Source: a virus. From it: 46,152 nt of DNA. Of the stretch, positions 33,577 through 40,874 are shown in pieces (position 1 is the stretch's first letter; each line of letters starts with the position of its first letter). The translations under genes were made by a program, and so were the position numbers. The notes beneath the pieces are model-generated. The model did not search any database, was not told the origin of the DNA, and saw only the letters and a list, made by a program, of their open reading frames with translations. The stretch is from positions 1-46,152 of the IMG/VR virus record IMGVR_UViG_3300028844_003231, one strand, 5' to 3'.

Positions 33577-33772
33577 TAGCAAGTTTGCGGTCAACCCTCT
33601 TTTTGAGTTCTTTAGGGCTGGTTGCAAAAATAGCCATTTCAGGAACCTCGTAGTAAGACTGCACCACATAGTCTGCGTTGAAGCTATAGGTTCTGCTGAC
33701 CTTAACTTTAACGCCCCTGTATAGGTAGTCTTTGAAGCCGCCCTGTTTGTCTTTGCTTAATGGATAATTCAT
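33557..33772 (-). CDS. hypothetical protein (71 aa) whose 3' end doubles as ribozyme
   Basis: 71 residues from the ATG at 33772, preceded by GGGAGGAAGC; a longer in-frame form is unlikely. MNYPLSKDKQGGFKDYLYRGVKVKVSR, beta-rich, then IFATSPKELKKRVDRKL. The final residues STTDET are encoded by the stem I, core and stem II of hammerhead D. No family recognised. Confidence 0.65.
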   Translation of the reverse strand: MNYPLSKDKQGGFKDYLYRGVKVKVSRTYSFNADYVVQSYYEVPEMAIFATSPKELKKRVDRKLASTTDET

Positions 33773-33909
33773 GCTTCCTCCCACTTAAGTGCATTGTTTG
33801 AATGTTCTAAAAGTTTGTCTAAAACATCGTCATGAGTGTAGCCCTTGTTGATTGCGTCATCGCCGAAAGCTATCTCATATACATCTTCTATAAATTGTTT
33901 GTCGAACAT
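33769..33909 (-). CDS. small helical protein (46 aa), first gene of the operon
   Basis: 46 residues: MFDKQFIEDVYEIAFGDDAI, then GYTHDDVLDKLLEHSNNALKWEEA. AATAGGAGAAAACTT precedes the ATG and hammerhead E lies just upstream. The stop overlaps the next start (ATGA). No family recognised. Confidence 0.6.
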   Translation of the reverse strand: MFDKQFIEDVYEIAFGDDAINKGYTHDDVLDKLLEHSNNALKWEEA

Positions 33910-33931
33910 AAGTTTTCTCCTATTTAATTAA

Positions 33932-33987
33932 TTAACTGTTTCATCCTTTTGGAATCATCAGAGGGACCACCCAGTCCCTTACAGTTA
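33932..33987 (-). ncRNA. hammerhead ribozyme E, type III
   Basis: Minus strand: stem III TAACTG (33987-33982) and U16.1; A17; cut predicted between 33980 and 33979; stem I AGGGAC-TGGGTG-GTCCCT (33979-33962); CTGATGA (33961-33955); stem II TTCC-AAAA-GGAT; GAAA (33942-33939); stem III CAGTTA (33938-33933). The strand order is that of type III, unlike the other four. The first pair of stem II is U-U, a weak point, and the cleavage triplet is GUA, which the NUH rule allows. The ribozyme would remain on the downstream mRNA after cutting. Confidence 0.78.
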
Positions 33988-34186
33988 CCACTCTGATTTT
34001 GGATTCGCCTCGCCGCTTTGGAATTCTGCGGGTCATTAGGTCCCTTCCTTAGTTAATTCAAAATACCTGCTAAGGTTCAGTTCCTTGTCTTGAGTTAGAG
34101 ACTGCCAAGGTTCAGTCCCATGGGGTTTTAAGATTAGATATATGTGTTGTGCCCGCCCCCCTGTGTGTGTTTACGTTGTCTCATAT
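33988..34186 (-). other. operon leader with tandem repeats and extensive predicted pairing
   Basis: No gene. It lies between promoter A and hammerhead E. Plus strand CTGC(C/T)AAGGTTCAGT(C/T)CC occurs at 34067-34084 and 34102-34119, period 35. In RNA sense the copies fold as small hairpins (GACTG...CAGTC). CCTTAG also pairs with CTAAGG across 18 bases. GGGACC near 34040 can pair with the GGTCCC of hammerhead E. An AGGGGGGCGGG tract (34162-34152) lies near the 5' end. Confidence 0.55.
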
Positions 34187-34220
34187 GTATACACATTATA
34201 CTAATGGATAGAGCTGTCAA
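34187..34220 (-). promoter_or_regulatory. main leftward promoter A of the ribozyme operon
   Basis: TTGACA (34220-34215) is followed by TATAAT (34200-34195, 14-base spacer) and TAATGT (34198-34193, 16-base spacer). TGTATACA and ATGAGACAA follow. Promoter B has the same order of elements at the same distances, with TTGACAGCT, CATT, TATA and TGTATACA shared. The exact -10 box is therefore uncertain but the promoter itself is well supported. Confidence 0.75.
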
Positions 34221-34313
34221 TACTTTTTGCAAAAATAATTTAATTAATTTTTTGGGGGGTGTAATCGGGGAAAGAGAAAAAGACAACCAATCTACTTGAA
34301 TCATTAGCCTCTA

Positions 34314-34333
34314 TATAATACCTTTACTTAATC
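34314..34333 (+). promoter_or_regulatory. candidate rightward promoter with short leader
   Basis: TATATAATA (perfect TATAAT at 34314-34319) stands 15 bases before the ATG at 34334. No good -35 box lies at the right distance, and there is no Shine-Dalgarno motif before the ATG. If active it would give a nearly leaderless message for the late genes. Confidence 0.4.
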
Positions 34334-34597
34334 ATGGAGATAACACAACTAGATATGAGGCTAACCAACTTAGAGAACTCGGTTAAGGAAATTATTGAGA
34401 TGGTTTCCATACTCCCAAGGCTCGAGGAAAGAATGATCTCACAGAGAACTAACCTTGAGGATCATGAGGCAAGACTAAGGAACCTAGAGAAAAACCAAAG
34501 CAGGAACAACATGTTCTCTTCTTGGATCGAAAGGATAGTAATAGTAGCCATCACTCTAACACTAGCAGGTGGATTTAAGATTCTAACTGGAGCCTAG
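34334..34597 (+). CDS. coiled-coil protein with C-terminal membrane helix (XhlA-like)
   Basis: 87 residues. Heptad-rich start (LDMRLTNLENSVKEIIEMVSILPRLEERM; HEARLRNLEKNQ) and a C-terminal transmembrane helix (WIERIVIVAITLTLAGGFKIL). The architecture matches XhlA / haemolysin-like holin partners. It begins the rightward terminase-capsid block and lies just before the DUF5675 gene. Confidence 0.72.
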   Translation: MEITQLDMRLTNLENSVKEIIEMVSILPRLEERMISQRTNLEDHEARLRNLEKNQSRNNMFSSWIERIVIVAITLTLAGGFKILTGA

Positions 34598-34662
34598 TTA
34601 TCTTTTTCAAAAAGAAAGTCGAAGCGACACTTGATCGCTTTGCATATCACCCAAGCGGAACC

Positions 34663-35025
34663 ATGGGACTATTGTCTATAAAGGGAGAGACCTTTTGGAC
34701 AGCCGAGCGTCCATGGATGAACAACCAAAGATCAATAAGCTGTATCCCGTCCGGAACCTATAAATGTAAAAGATACTCATCTAAAAGATTCGGCGAGACC
34801 TATGAGATAACAGACGTACCCAACAGAACTTATATTCTTTTCCATGCTGGTAACTATCCAATAAAACATTCAGAGGGCTGCGTGTTAATCGGGGAAGAAA
34901 AAATGGGGGACACAATTGCAGTATCAAATTCACATAAGGCAGTTAATAGATTTAGGGAACTACTAAAGGACACCGATGAGTTCACAATTACAGTCAGAGA
35001 ATCAACTCCTCACGACTGGTCGTAA
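34663..35025 (+). CDS. DUF5675 protein (start unclear)
   Basis: 120 residues from the first ATG. FWTAERPWMNNQRSISCIPSGTYKCK, RFGETYEITDVPNRTYILFHAGN and HSEGCVLIG are the DUF5675 signature; His and Cys in the HAGN and SEGC motifs recall an L,D-transpeptidase-like active site. The family's opening strand is encoded upstream of the ATG (from about 34600: KKKVEATLDRFAYHPSGT) in the same open frame, which has no ATG, GTG or TTG. A rare start (ATC at 34600 after GGAG) or frameshifting from the preceding gene may be used. Confidence 0.75.
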   Translation: MGLLSIKGETFWTAERPWMNNQRSISCIPSGTYKCKRYSSKRFGETYEITDVPNRTYILFHAGNYPIKHSEGCVLIGEEKMGDTIAVSNSHKAVNRFRELLKDTDEFTITVRESTPHDWS

Positions 35026-35482
35026 TAAGACCTGCGTAGGCTGCGAAGAGACCAAGGACGAGTCACGGTTTGAATTGTCAAGGGGATATAGAATTAATCT
35101 TTGTCGACGGTGCCGTTCGGCGGGGAAAAGAAAAAAGATCAGCCGCAGTCCATATTCTTATATAGCACACCTCTACTCTCATATATGCAGTAAGAGAAAA
35201 GACACCCATGGTTTTAACCTAGACAGGGAAGACCTATATAGGATCTACGAGAAACAAAAGGGACTCTGTGCTATTACTAACATGAAGATGACTCACATAA
35301 AGGACGGTAAAGGAAAGCGTCAGGAAACCATGGCTAACATCTCTATAGACAGGATAGACAACTATGGACCTTATGCTCCGGAAAACATCCAGCTTGTGTG
35401 TTTCGCTGTGAACATCATGAAGCACACTCATAGCATGAATGAGTTCCTTAAATGGTGTAAACTTGTAGCTATAAACAACTAG
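34976..35482 (+). CDS. HNH homing-type endonuclease with zinc-ribbon
   Basis: 168 residues. A CxxC...CxxC zinc ribbon (TCVGCEETKDESRFE, NLCRRC) is followed by an HNH-like core (GLCAITNMKMTHI, SIDRIDNYGPYAPENIQLVCFAVNIMKH). AAAGGA lies before the ATG. It overlaps the DUF5675 gene by 50 bases. Position just before the small terminase fits both packaging-associated HNH proteins and selfish homing genes. Confidence 0.82.
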   Translation: MSSQLQSENQLLTTGRNKTCVGCEETKDESRFELSRGYRINLCRRCRSAGKRKKISRSPYSYIAHLYSHICSKRKDTHGFNLDREDLYRIYEKQKGLCAITNMKMTHIKDGKGKRQETMANISIDRIDNYGPYAPENIQLVCFAVNIMKHTHSMNEFLKWCKLVAINN

Positions 35483-35489
35483 GTGAATT

Positions 35490-35915
35490 ATGACTATTAA
35501 AGACAAGAAACTAATGCAAAGGAAGCTCGAGTTCGTTGAGCATTTCTTGGTGACAAAGAACGCAACTGAGTCCGCAAAACGATGTGGGTATTCAGAGAAG
35601 TCTGCATACAATCAAGGCTATCGATTGATGAAGGACGATGATGTGCAAAAAATGCTTGCATGTGAGCTAGAAAAGAGCAGAGAACGCAATCTAGCAGACT
35701 CTGACGAGATCATAGAGAGGCTTAAAGAGGAAGCCCTAGGTGATATCCATGGAGCAACAGCAGGATCCCGTGTGAAGGCTCTAGAGCTACTGATGAGGCA
35801 CTTTAATATGCTGGATTCCAGTCAGAAGGTCGAGCTCTCAATGAAAGATTCTTGGTTCGACAATTTAGATCTTGCCAGCTCTGATTCCTCTGATAAAAAG
35901 AATCACCTTAATTAG
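35490..35915 (+). CDS. terS: terminase small subunit
   Basis: 141 residues. The N-terminal helix-turn-helix (KLEFVEHFLVTKNATESAKRCGYSEKSAYNQGYRLMKDDDV) is typical of the small terminase DNA-recognition domain, followed by a helical oligomerisation region and an acidic tail. It recognises the packaging site and feeds DNA to the large subunit encoded next. Confidence 0.88.
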   Translation: MTIKDKKLMQRKLEFVEHFLVTKNATESAKRCGYSEKSAYNQGYRLMKDDDVQKMLACELEKSRERNLADSDEIIERLKEEALGDIHGATAGSRVKALELLMRHFNMLDSSQKVELSMKDSWFDNLDLASSDSSDKKNHLN

Positions 35916-36099
35916 GCGATGCTCCGTCAAATGCTCAATAAAGTAAGTGCTCACTATCGCCACAGCCCACTCAATAGGGGGCGGGGGTGCTGGACAGGGT
36001 ACCTCATATACATACACACACTATCCTCTCCCTTGTCTTTCCCCCATATAGATATTTCAGGGGGGGAGTAGTTCCTAGGGGGGCGGGGTTTCTTAAAAT
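35916..36099. other. G-rich gap between terminase genes, candidate packaging site
   Basis: No gene. AGGGGGCGGGG occurs at 35976-35987 and, with one extra G, at 36077-36088; a further seven-G run lies near 36060. The same AGGGGGGCGGG motif lies on the minus strand at 34162-34152. cos or pac sites often lie next to the small terminase gene. The G runs could form quadruplexes. Confidence 0.45.
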
Positions 36100-37677
36100 A
36101 TGGAAATTGAAAAAAATAAATTTCAAAAAATTATAAAAACCTTCAAAGCGAATCTCAGCATTTACGCTAAGAACTGTCTTAATATTATTGACAAGAATGG
36201 TAAGTCCATACCGCTTGAATTTAATCCAGCTCAGCTTGAGCTTGACAGAATGATTAACGAGCAATGGTCTCATCATGGCAGGGTGAGAATGCTCATCTTA
36301 AAGTCCAGACAGACGGGTATTTCGACCTACTGTCAGGCACGTGGTTTTTGGAAGACAGTATCGGCTCAAAATCAGAACGCCGTAGTGGTATCTCACCTTA
36401 ATGAATCCACCAAAGCTATCTTCGGAATGGTCAGATACTTCTATGATAATTTGCCACATCCGTTAGTTAAACCAGAGCTTAAAGAATCCACCACCAGTTC
36501 GCTCCAGTTCACCCATGGATCTAGGTGGCGTATTGCGACGGCGAGAACCAGCGAGGTCGGGCGTGGTTGGACCACCAATTATTTGCACGGATCTGAGGTA
36601 GCCTTCTATCCAAACTCGGATATTATCCCGGGGTTATTACAAACAGTGCCCGAGGATAACTCAGAGATACTTTTAGAATCTACCGCCAATGGAGCGGGGG
36701 GTTGGTTCTATGATGCATGCATGAGAGCCCTAAGGGGCGAAGGGGAGTGGCAGGTATGCTTCATTCCTTGGAGTATGATGCCCGAATACCGCCGCAAGGT
36801 TAATGAATACTTTGAGCGTACACCCGAGGAGGAGGTGTTAGCTAATATGTATAACCTAGACAACGAGCAATTAAACTTCAGGCGAGGCAAGATACAAGAC
36901 CTCGGAGGCGAGGATCTATTTAGGCAGGAGTATCCTATAACCCCGCAAGAGGCGTTCCTTACAACAGGGCGTGTCTTTGTAGAACCCAAGTGGATTGATG
37001 CCGCATACAACGAGTGTTATTCCCCGACTTGGCAGGGCATAGTTAGAGGCAATGAGTTCATAGAAAATAACAATGGTCCCCTAAAAATTTTCGAGCATCC
37101 AAAAGCAGATTTTAGGTATTGTATTGGGGTGGATGTTTCCGAGGGGCTTGAGCACGGCGACTATTCCTGCGTTCAGGTTCTGGACCACATGGGATATCAG
37201 GTGGCGACATGGCACGGGCACATAGACCCGTTTGACTTCGCCGAGGTGATTGCCGCCATAGCGACCCACTACAACAAAGCTTGGACCTTGGTTGAAAGAA
37301 ACAACCACGGACTTACAACCATCAGGAAGTTACAGGACATGGGTTACCCTAACCAGTATGTTGAACAATCCGTTGATGATGCCTACGTGGATCGTTTAAC
37401 AAGGCGAGCGGGTTTCTTAACCACCAGTAAAACCAAGCCGTTGATCATAGATAACCTCACACATTTATTGCGTCAGGGCGAGTCAGGAGTAGCTTGTGTT
37501 GATTTAATTGACGAGATGCGTACATATGTAATTGATGCACGAGGTATTACAAATGCACAGCAAGGGTGTTATGATGATAGAATCATGGCATATGCTATAG
37601 CACTGTTTGGTTTAAACTCCATGCCAAGGAAACAGAGAATACAAATAACCAACAGACACAAAAGAGATTTTATTTAA
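36100..37677 (+). CDS. terL: terminase large subunit
   Basis: 525 residues. The ATPase has LKSRQTGIST (deviant Walker A, residues 68-76) and YLHGSEVAFY (Walker B, around 161-170, with Glu167). The nuclease domain starts CIGVDVSEGLEHGD (D345, D354) and ends with CYDDRIMAYAIALFG. It drives DNA packaging and cuts the concatemer. The ribosome binding site is weak. The portal gene follows with no gap. Confidence 0.95.
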   Translation: MEIEKNKFQKIIKTFKANLSIYAKNCLNIIDKNGKSIPLEFNPAQLELDRMINEQWSHHGRVRMLILKSRQTGISTYCQARGFWKTVSAQNQNAVVVSHLNESTKAIFGMVRYFYDNLPHPLVKPELKESTTSSLQFTHGSRWRIATARTSEVGRGWTTNYLHGSEVAFYPNSDIIPGLLQTVPEDNSEILLESTANGAGGWFYDACMRALRGEGEWQVCFIPWSMMPEYRRKVNEYFERTPEEEVLANMYNLDNEQLNFRRGKIQDLGGEDLFRQEYPITPQEAFLTTGRVFVEPKWIDAAYNECYSPTWQGIVRGNEFIENNNGPLKIFEHPKADFRYCIGVDVSEGLEHGDYSCVQVLDHMGYQVATWHGHIDPFDFAEVIAAIATHYNKAWTLVERNNHGLTTIRKLQDMGYPNQYVEQSVDDAYVDRLTRRAGFLTTSKTKPLIIDNLTHLLRQGESGVACVDLIDEMRTYVIDARGITNAQQGCYDDRIMAYAIALFGLNSMPRKQRIQITNRHKRDFI

Positions 37678-39693
37678 ATGAGCGAACTAGATAAAAAAGA
37701 AGTAGCCCCAGAGGGCATAGCGATGGCTGGCGACAGCGTCGAGATGGATGACCCGATTATCAGCCTTGGGGGAGAATTAAAATCAAAGTACTATGAGTTC
37801 AGGGATGCAAGGTCCGACATAGAGGACGACTGGGTAGAAGACCTTAGAGCATTCATGGGTCAGTACGACAATGATACCCTAGCGAAGATCAGGGAGAAGG
37901 GAGACAGATCACAGGTCTATGTGGGTCTTACCCGAACCAAAGTGCTAGCCGCCTATTCAAGAATCACAGATTTATTATTTCAACCCGGTCAAAGATTTTA
38001 TTCAATTGAGTCTACCCCCGTTACTAAACAGCCAACCGTAGAAAGAGAGCTCACAGAGAGAGCAGCCCTAGAGATCATGGAGGCGGCTCAGGTAATCGAT
38101 CCTATGATGGTCGATGATTTAATTCAGGCTAGATACAAGGAGCTTGTAAAGGAGCTGGACGAAGAAACAGACATCCGTGTTGGCAAGATGCTTGAGGTTA
38201 TTAATGATCAAACATTAGAAAATAATCTTGAAGGCAGTATGAAAGATGCTATTATGGAACAAGTGATATTCGGAACAGGTGCCATGAAAGCAGGCACATT
38301 GAGAATAGAAAGAAATCACAAATGGATTAATTCCGAAGAGGGATACAATCTAATATACGAAGAAGAACCTATGCCGGAGATGGAGGCAGTTTCTATTTTC
38401 GATCTATACCCCGATCCATACGCAACCTCCATTGACGACATGAGGTCTATCTTTAGAAGGCACATACTCTCACGTGTGGACTTCCAACAACTAAAAGACT
38501 CTCCCGGATTTAACAGCGACCTTATTGAAGAGTGCATTCATATGAATCCAGAGGGTAACCATGACGAAGAGCAGCACGAGAGAGACCGCAGAGATATAGC
38601 TAATGTTAATGAGTACGAAGCAGACTCAGGTAAATTTGAGGTATTAGAGTTCTGGGGTAGTGTTAATGGGTTTGAGTTAGAAGAACACGGAATTGAGTTC
38701 GCAGAAACAGATGACCTATCACAAGAATACCAATGCAATATCTGGATGACAGATGACAAGATTATTAAAGCACAATTGAATCCTCTCCCGGGAGGCGTCA
38801 TTCCTTACTTTATCTTCCCATATGAAAAGAACCCACACGTGTTCTGGGGAACAGGCGTACCCAAGATGATGCGTGATTCACAACAAACCATGAACGCCGC
38901 TACAAGGATTTATTTAGACAACGTGGCTTTATCTTCAGGACCTATGGTTGAGGTTAATACCGACATCATGGCTTCCGGCGAAGACCCAACAGATTTATAT
39001 CCTTGGCGTGTATTCCTTAGAGAGGGTGGTGATGGCAACCAGCCCATGGTTAGGTTCTATCAACCGCAGTCCAACTCACCGGCTCTTGTTTCAGTGATTG
39101 AACTATTTAGAAGGTTTGCCGATGAAACCACGGCTCTTCCGTCCTACACACACGGACAAACACAGAGCTCTTTAAACAGAACAGCAACAGGTATTTCAAT
39201 TCTAATGTCCAATGCGAACATTGTCTTGAAGTCTGTTATTAAGAACATAGATGATTATTTAACCAAACCCCTTGTACGATCTTTGTATGACTGGAACATG
39301 ACTTGGAACCCCAATTCAGATATTAAGTCAGACATGAGAATCGTTGCTAGAGGTTCAACAACGATGGTACAAAAAGAAGTTCAGTCTCAAAGATTGCTAC
39401 AGTTCTTATCGTTACTTAATAATCCACAGGATCAGCAAATGGTTAAGAGGGACAAACTTCTTAAGGATGTTGCCAAGTCATTAGACATAGATCCGGATGA
39501 TGTACTTAAATCTGAAAAGGAGTTAATGGATGAGCAACAACAACTACAACAAGCTATCGCCGGAATGCAGCAAGGCGGTCAAATTGATCAAGTCCCAAAT
39601 GGGGACGGAGTGGTCGGTCCTGATGCAAGAAATGGAACACCTTCGCCAGAGGGAGCGGGACCAGTTGGAAATAACGGAGGACTACCGCTTTAG
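37678..39693 (+). CDS. portal protein (podovirus head-tail connector)
   Basis: 671 residues. Elements such as RSQVYVGLTRTKVLAAYSRITDLLF, DPYATSIDDMRSIFRRH, WGTGVPKMMRDSQQTMNAATRIYLDN and SYTHGQTQSSLNRTATGISILMS match podovirus portal proteins. The dodecameric ring forms the DNA channel and tail attachment. The last 50 residues are Gln/Gly/Pro-rich and are overprinted by another gene. Confidence 0.92.
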   Translation: MSELDKKEVAPEGIAMAGDSVEMDDPIISLGGELKSKYYEFRDARSDIEDDWVEDLRAFMGQYDNDTLAKIREKGDRSQVYVGLTRTKVLAAYSRITDLLFQPGQRFYSIESTPVTKQPTVERELTERAALEIMEAAQVIDPMMVDDLIQARYKELVKELDEETDIRVGKMLEVINDQTLENNLEGSMKDAIMEQVIFGTGAMKAGTLRIERNHKWINSEEGYNLIYEEEPMPEMEAVSIFDLYPDPYATSIDDMRSIFRRHILSRVDFQQLKDSPGFNSDLIEECIHMNPEGNHDEEQHERDRRDIANVNEYEADSGKFEVLEFWGSVNGFELEEHGIEFAETDDLSQEYQCNIWMTDDKIIKAQLNPLPGGVIPYFIFPYEKNPHVFWGTGVPKMMRDSQQTMNAATRIYLDNVALSSGPMVEVNTDIMASGEDPTDLYPWRVFLREGGDGNQPMVRFYQPQSNSPALVSVIELFRRFADETTALPSYTHGQTQSSLNRTATGISILMSNANIVLKSVIKNIDDYLTKPLVRSLYDWNMTWNPNSDIKSDMRIVARGSTTMVQKEVQSQRLLQFLSLLNNPQDQQMVKRDKLLKDVAKSLDIDPDDVLKSEKELMDEQQQLQQAIAGMQQGGQIDQVPNGDGVVGPDARNGTPSPEGAGPVGNNGGLPL

Positions 39694-39802
39694 TCAAGGA
39701 CGTTGCGACATACTAAAGTTTGTTGTATCTTTAGATCAAATTGCAGACAAAGTTTTAAACTCGTTGGGAACCCGCAAGGAAACTCCCAACATATATAAAT
39801 AA
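39530..39802 (+). CDS. small helical protein overlapping the portal gene
   Basis: 90 residues. A regular helical pattern (SPECSKAVKLIKSQMGTEWSVLMQEMEHLRQRERDQL then YRFSQGRCDILKFVVSLDQI) is shared by small proteins found after portal genes in podoviruses. 164 bases overlap the portal 3' end in another frame. A later ATG would shorten the overlap but cut the helix. Probably a virion assembly factor. Confidence 0.7.
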   Translation: MSNNNYNKLSPECSKAVKLIKSQMGTEWSVLMQEMEHLRQRERDQLEITEDYRFSQGRCDILKFVVSLDQIADKVLNSLGTRKETPNIYK

Positions 39803-39837
39803 TCGACACCCTTAATATAAGGACCGAGGATAAAAAA

Positions 39838-40824
39838 ATGACTGAAGAAGTTAAAACCAGAGGCGAGATGATCGCCGAAAGGCTTGAAAAAGAAGCTGAC
39901 GAGATGTTAAAACAGATGGAAACTTCTCAGAAGGAATCCGAACCAGAAGGACAGGGGCTTGCAAACCTTGATTCAGAAGTAGAGGACACCCCAGAAGAGA
40001 AAGAAGAAACTGTTGAGACTTCACCCCCTGAATCTCAGGATACTGAAGAATCAAGTCAAGCGGATGAAGAGATTCAAACCGAAGTAGAGAATGAACAAGT
40101 GGAGGATGATCAGGAGACTGTGTCATCTAAACAGTGGGAGGAACGGTACAAGAACGCTCAGGCGAGAATGACCAAAGCCACCCAACATGAGAAAGAGCTT
40201 GAGAAAAAGATCTCTGAGTTAACCGATAAGGTTAAGGCAATGGAATCACTGAAGAGTGAGACCAGAGTTGAGAAGCAGATGGAAGAAGTAGGCGTCGACC
40301 TCTCTGAAATAATGAAAGATTATCCAGAGTTAGTGAAGCCCCTTCAGAGTTATGTCGATACAGCTTTTGCCAAACTGAATCAGAAGTTTGAAAAAACTAC
40401 TCAGGAATTAACGAAAGTTCAACAGGACGACTTGGTCCGTGAGCACAAAGCTAAGTTAGCTAAAGCCCACCCAGACTATGTCCAGATAGCCAACTCAGAG
40501 GATTTTAATCTGTGGCTAGAAAGACAAAGCCCGGTATGGCAGCAGGTAGCAGAAAGCGGCGGGGCTGACGACACCATCGAACTGCTCTCACGTTATAAAA
40601 ACGCACTTGGTATCACTACTACTCCGGAGGTTTCTAAAGCAGACTTGGTTGAAAAAGCAAAGCAAAACGCTGAGCCGAATCTACCAAAAGCTAGGAAACA
40701 AAATATTGGGAGTAGTAAAAAGATTTGGACTGCTGCTGAGATTGGTAAGTTGAACGATAAACAGTTCCGTAAATACGAAGCTGATATCGACCTAGCTCAC
40801 CGGGAAGGCAGAGTAAGACCATAA
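39838..40824 (+). CDS. scaffolding protein
   Basis: 328 residues. Very acidic, disordered N-terminal 100 residues (runs of Glu, Asp and Ser), a coiled coil (HEKELEKKISELTDKVKAMESL) and a basic C-terminus (KARKQNIGSSKKIWTAAEIGKLNDKQFRKYEAD). This layout and the place before the capsid gene are diagnostic of podovirus scaffolds. It directs procapsid assembly. Confidence 0.88.
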   Translation: MTEEVKTRGEMIAERLEKEADEMLKQMETSQKESEPEGQGLANLDSEVEDTPEEKEETVETSPPESQDTEESSQADEEIQTEVENEQVEDDQETVSSKQWEERYKNAQARMTKATQHEKELEKKISELTDKVKAMESLKSETRVEKQMEEVGVDLSEIMKDYPELVKPLQSYVDTAFAKLNQKFEKTTQELTKVQQDDLVREHKAKLAKAHPDYVQIANSEDFNLWLERQSPVWQQVAESGGADDTIELLSRYKNALGITTTPEVSKADLVEKAKQNAEPNLPKARKQNIGSSKKIWTAAEIGKLNDKQFRKYEADIDLAHREGRVRP

Positions 40825-40874
40825 GTTTTTACTACAAATTTTTGAAATTGACATTAAAAAATTAGGAGTAAATA

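Noticed and set aside
34030-34045. CTAATGA on the minus strand as a degenerate hammerhead core
   Set aside because: G5 is A, which inactivates hammerheads, and no GAAA follows the CCGC/GCGG stem at the right place.
40848-40874. TTGACA before the capsid gene as a promoter
   Set aside because: The matching -10 position would overlap the ribosome binding site and start codon.
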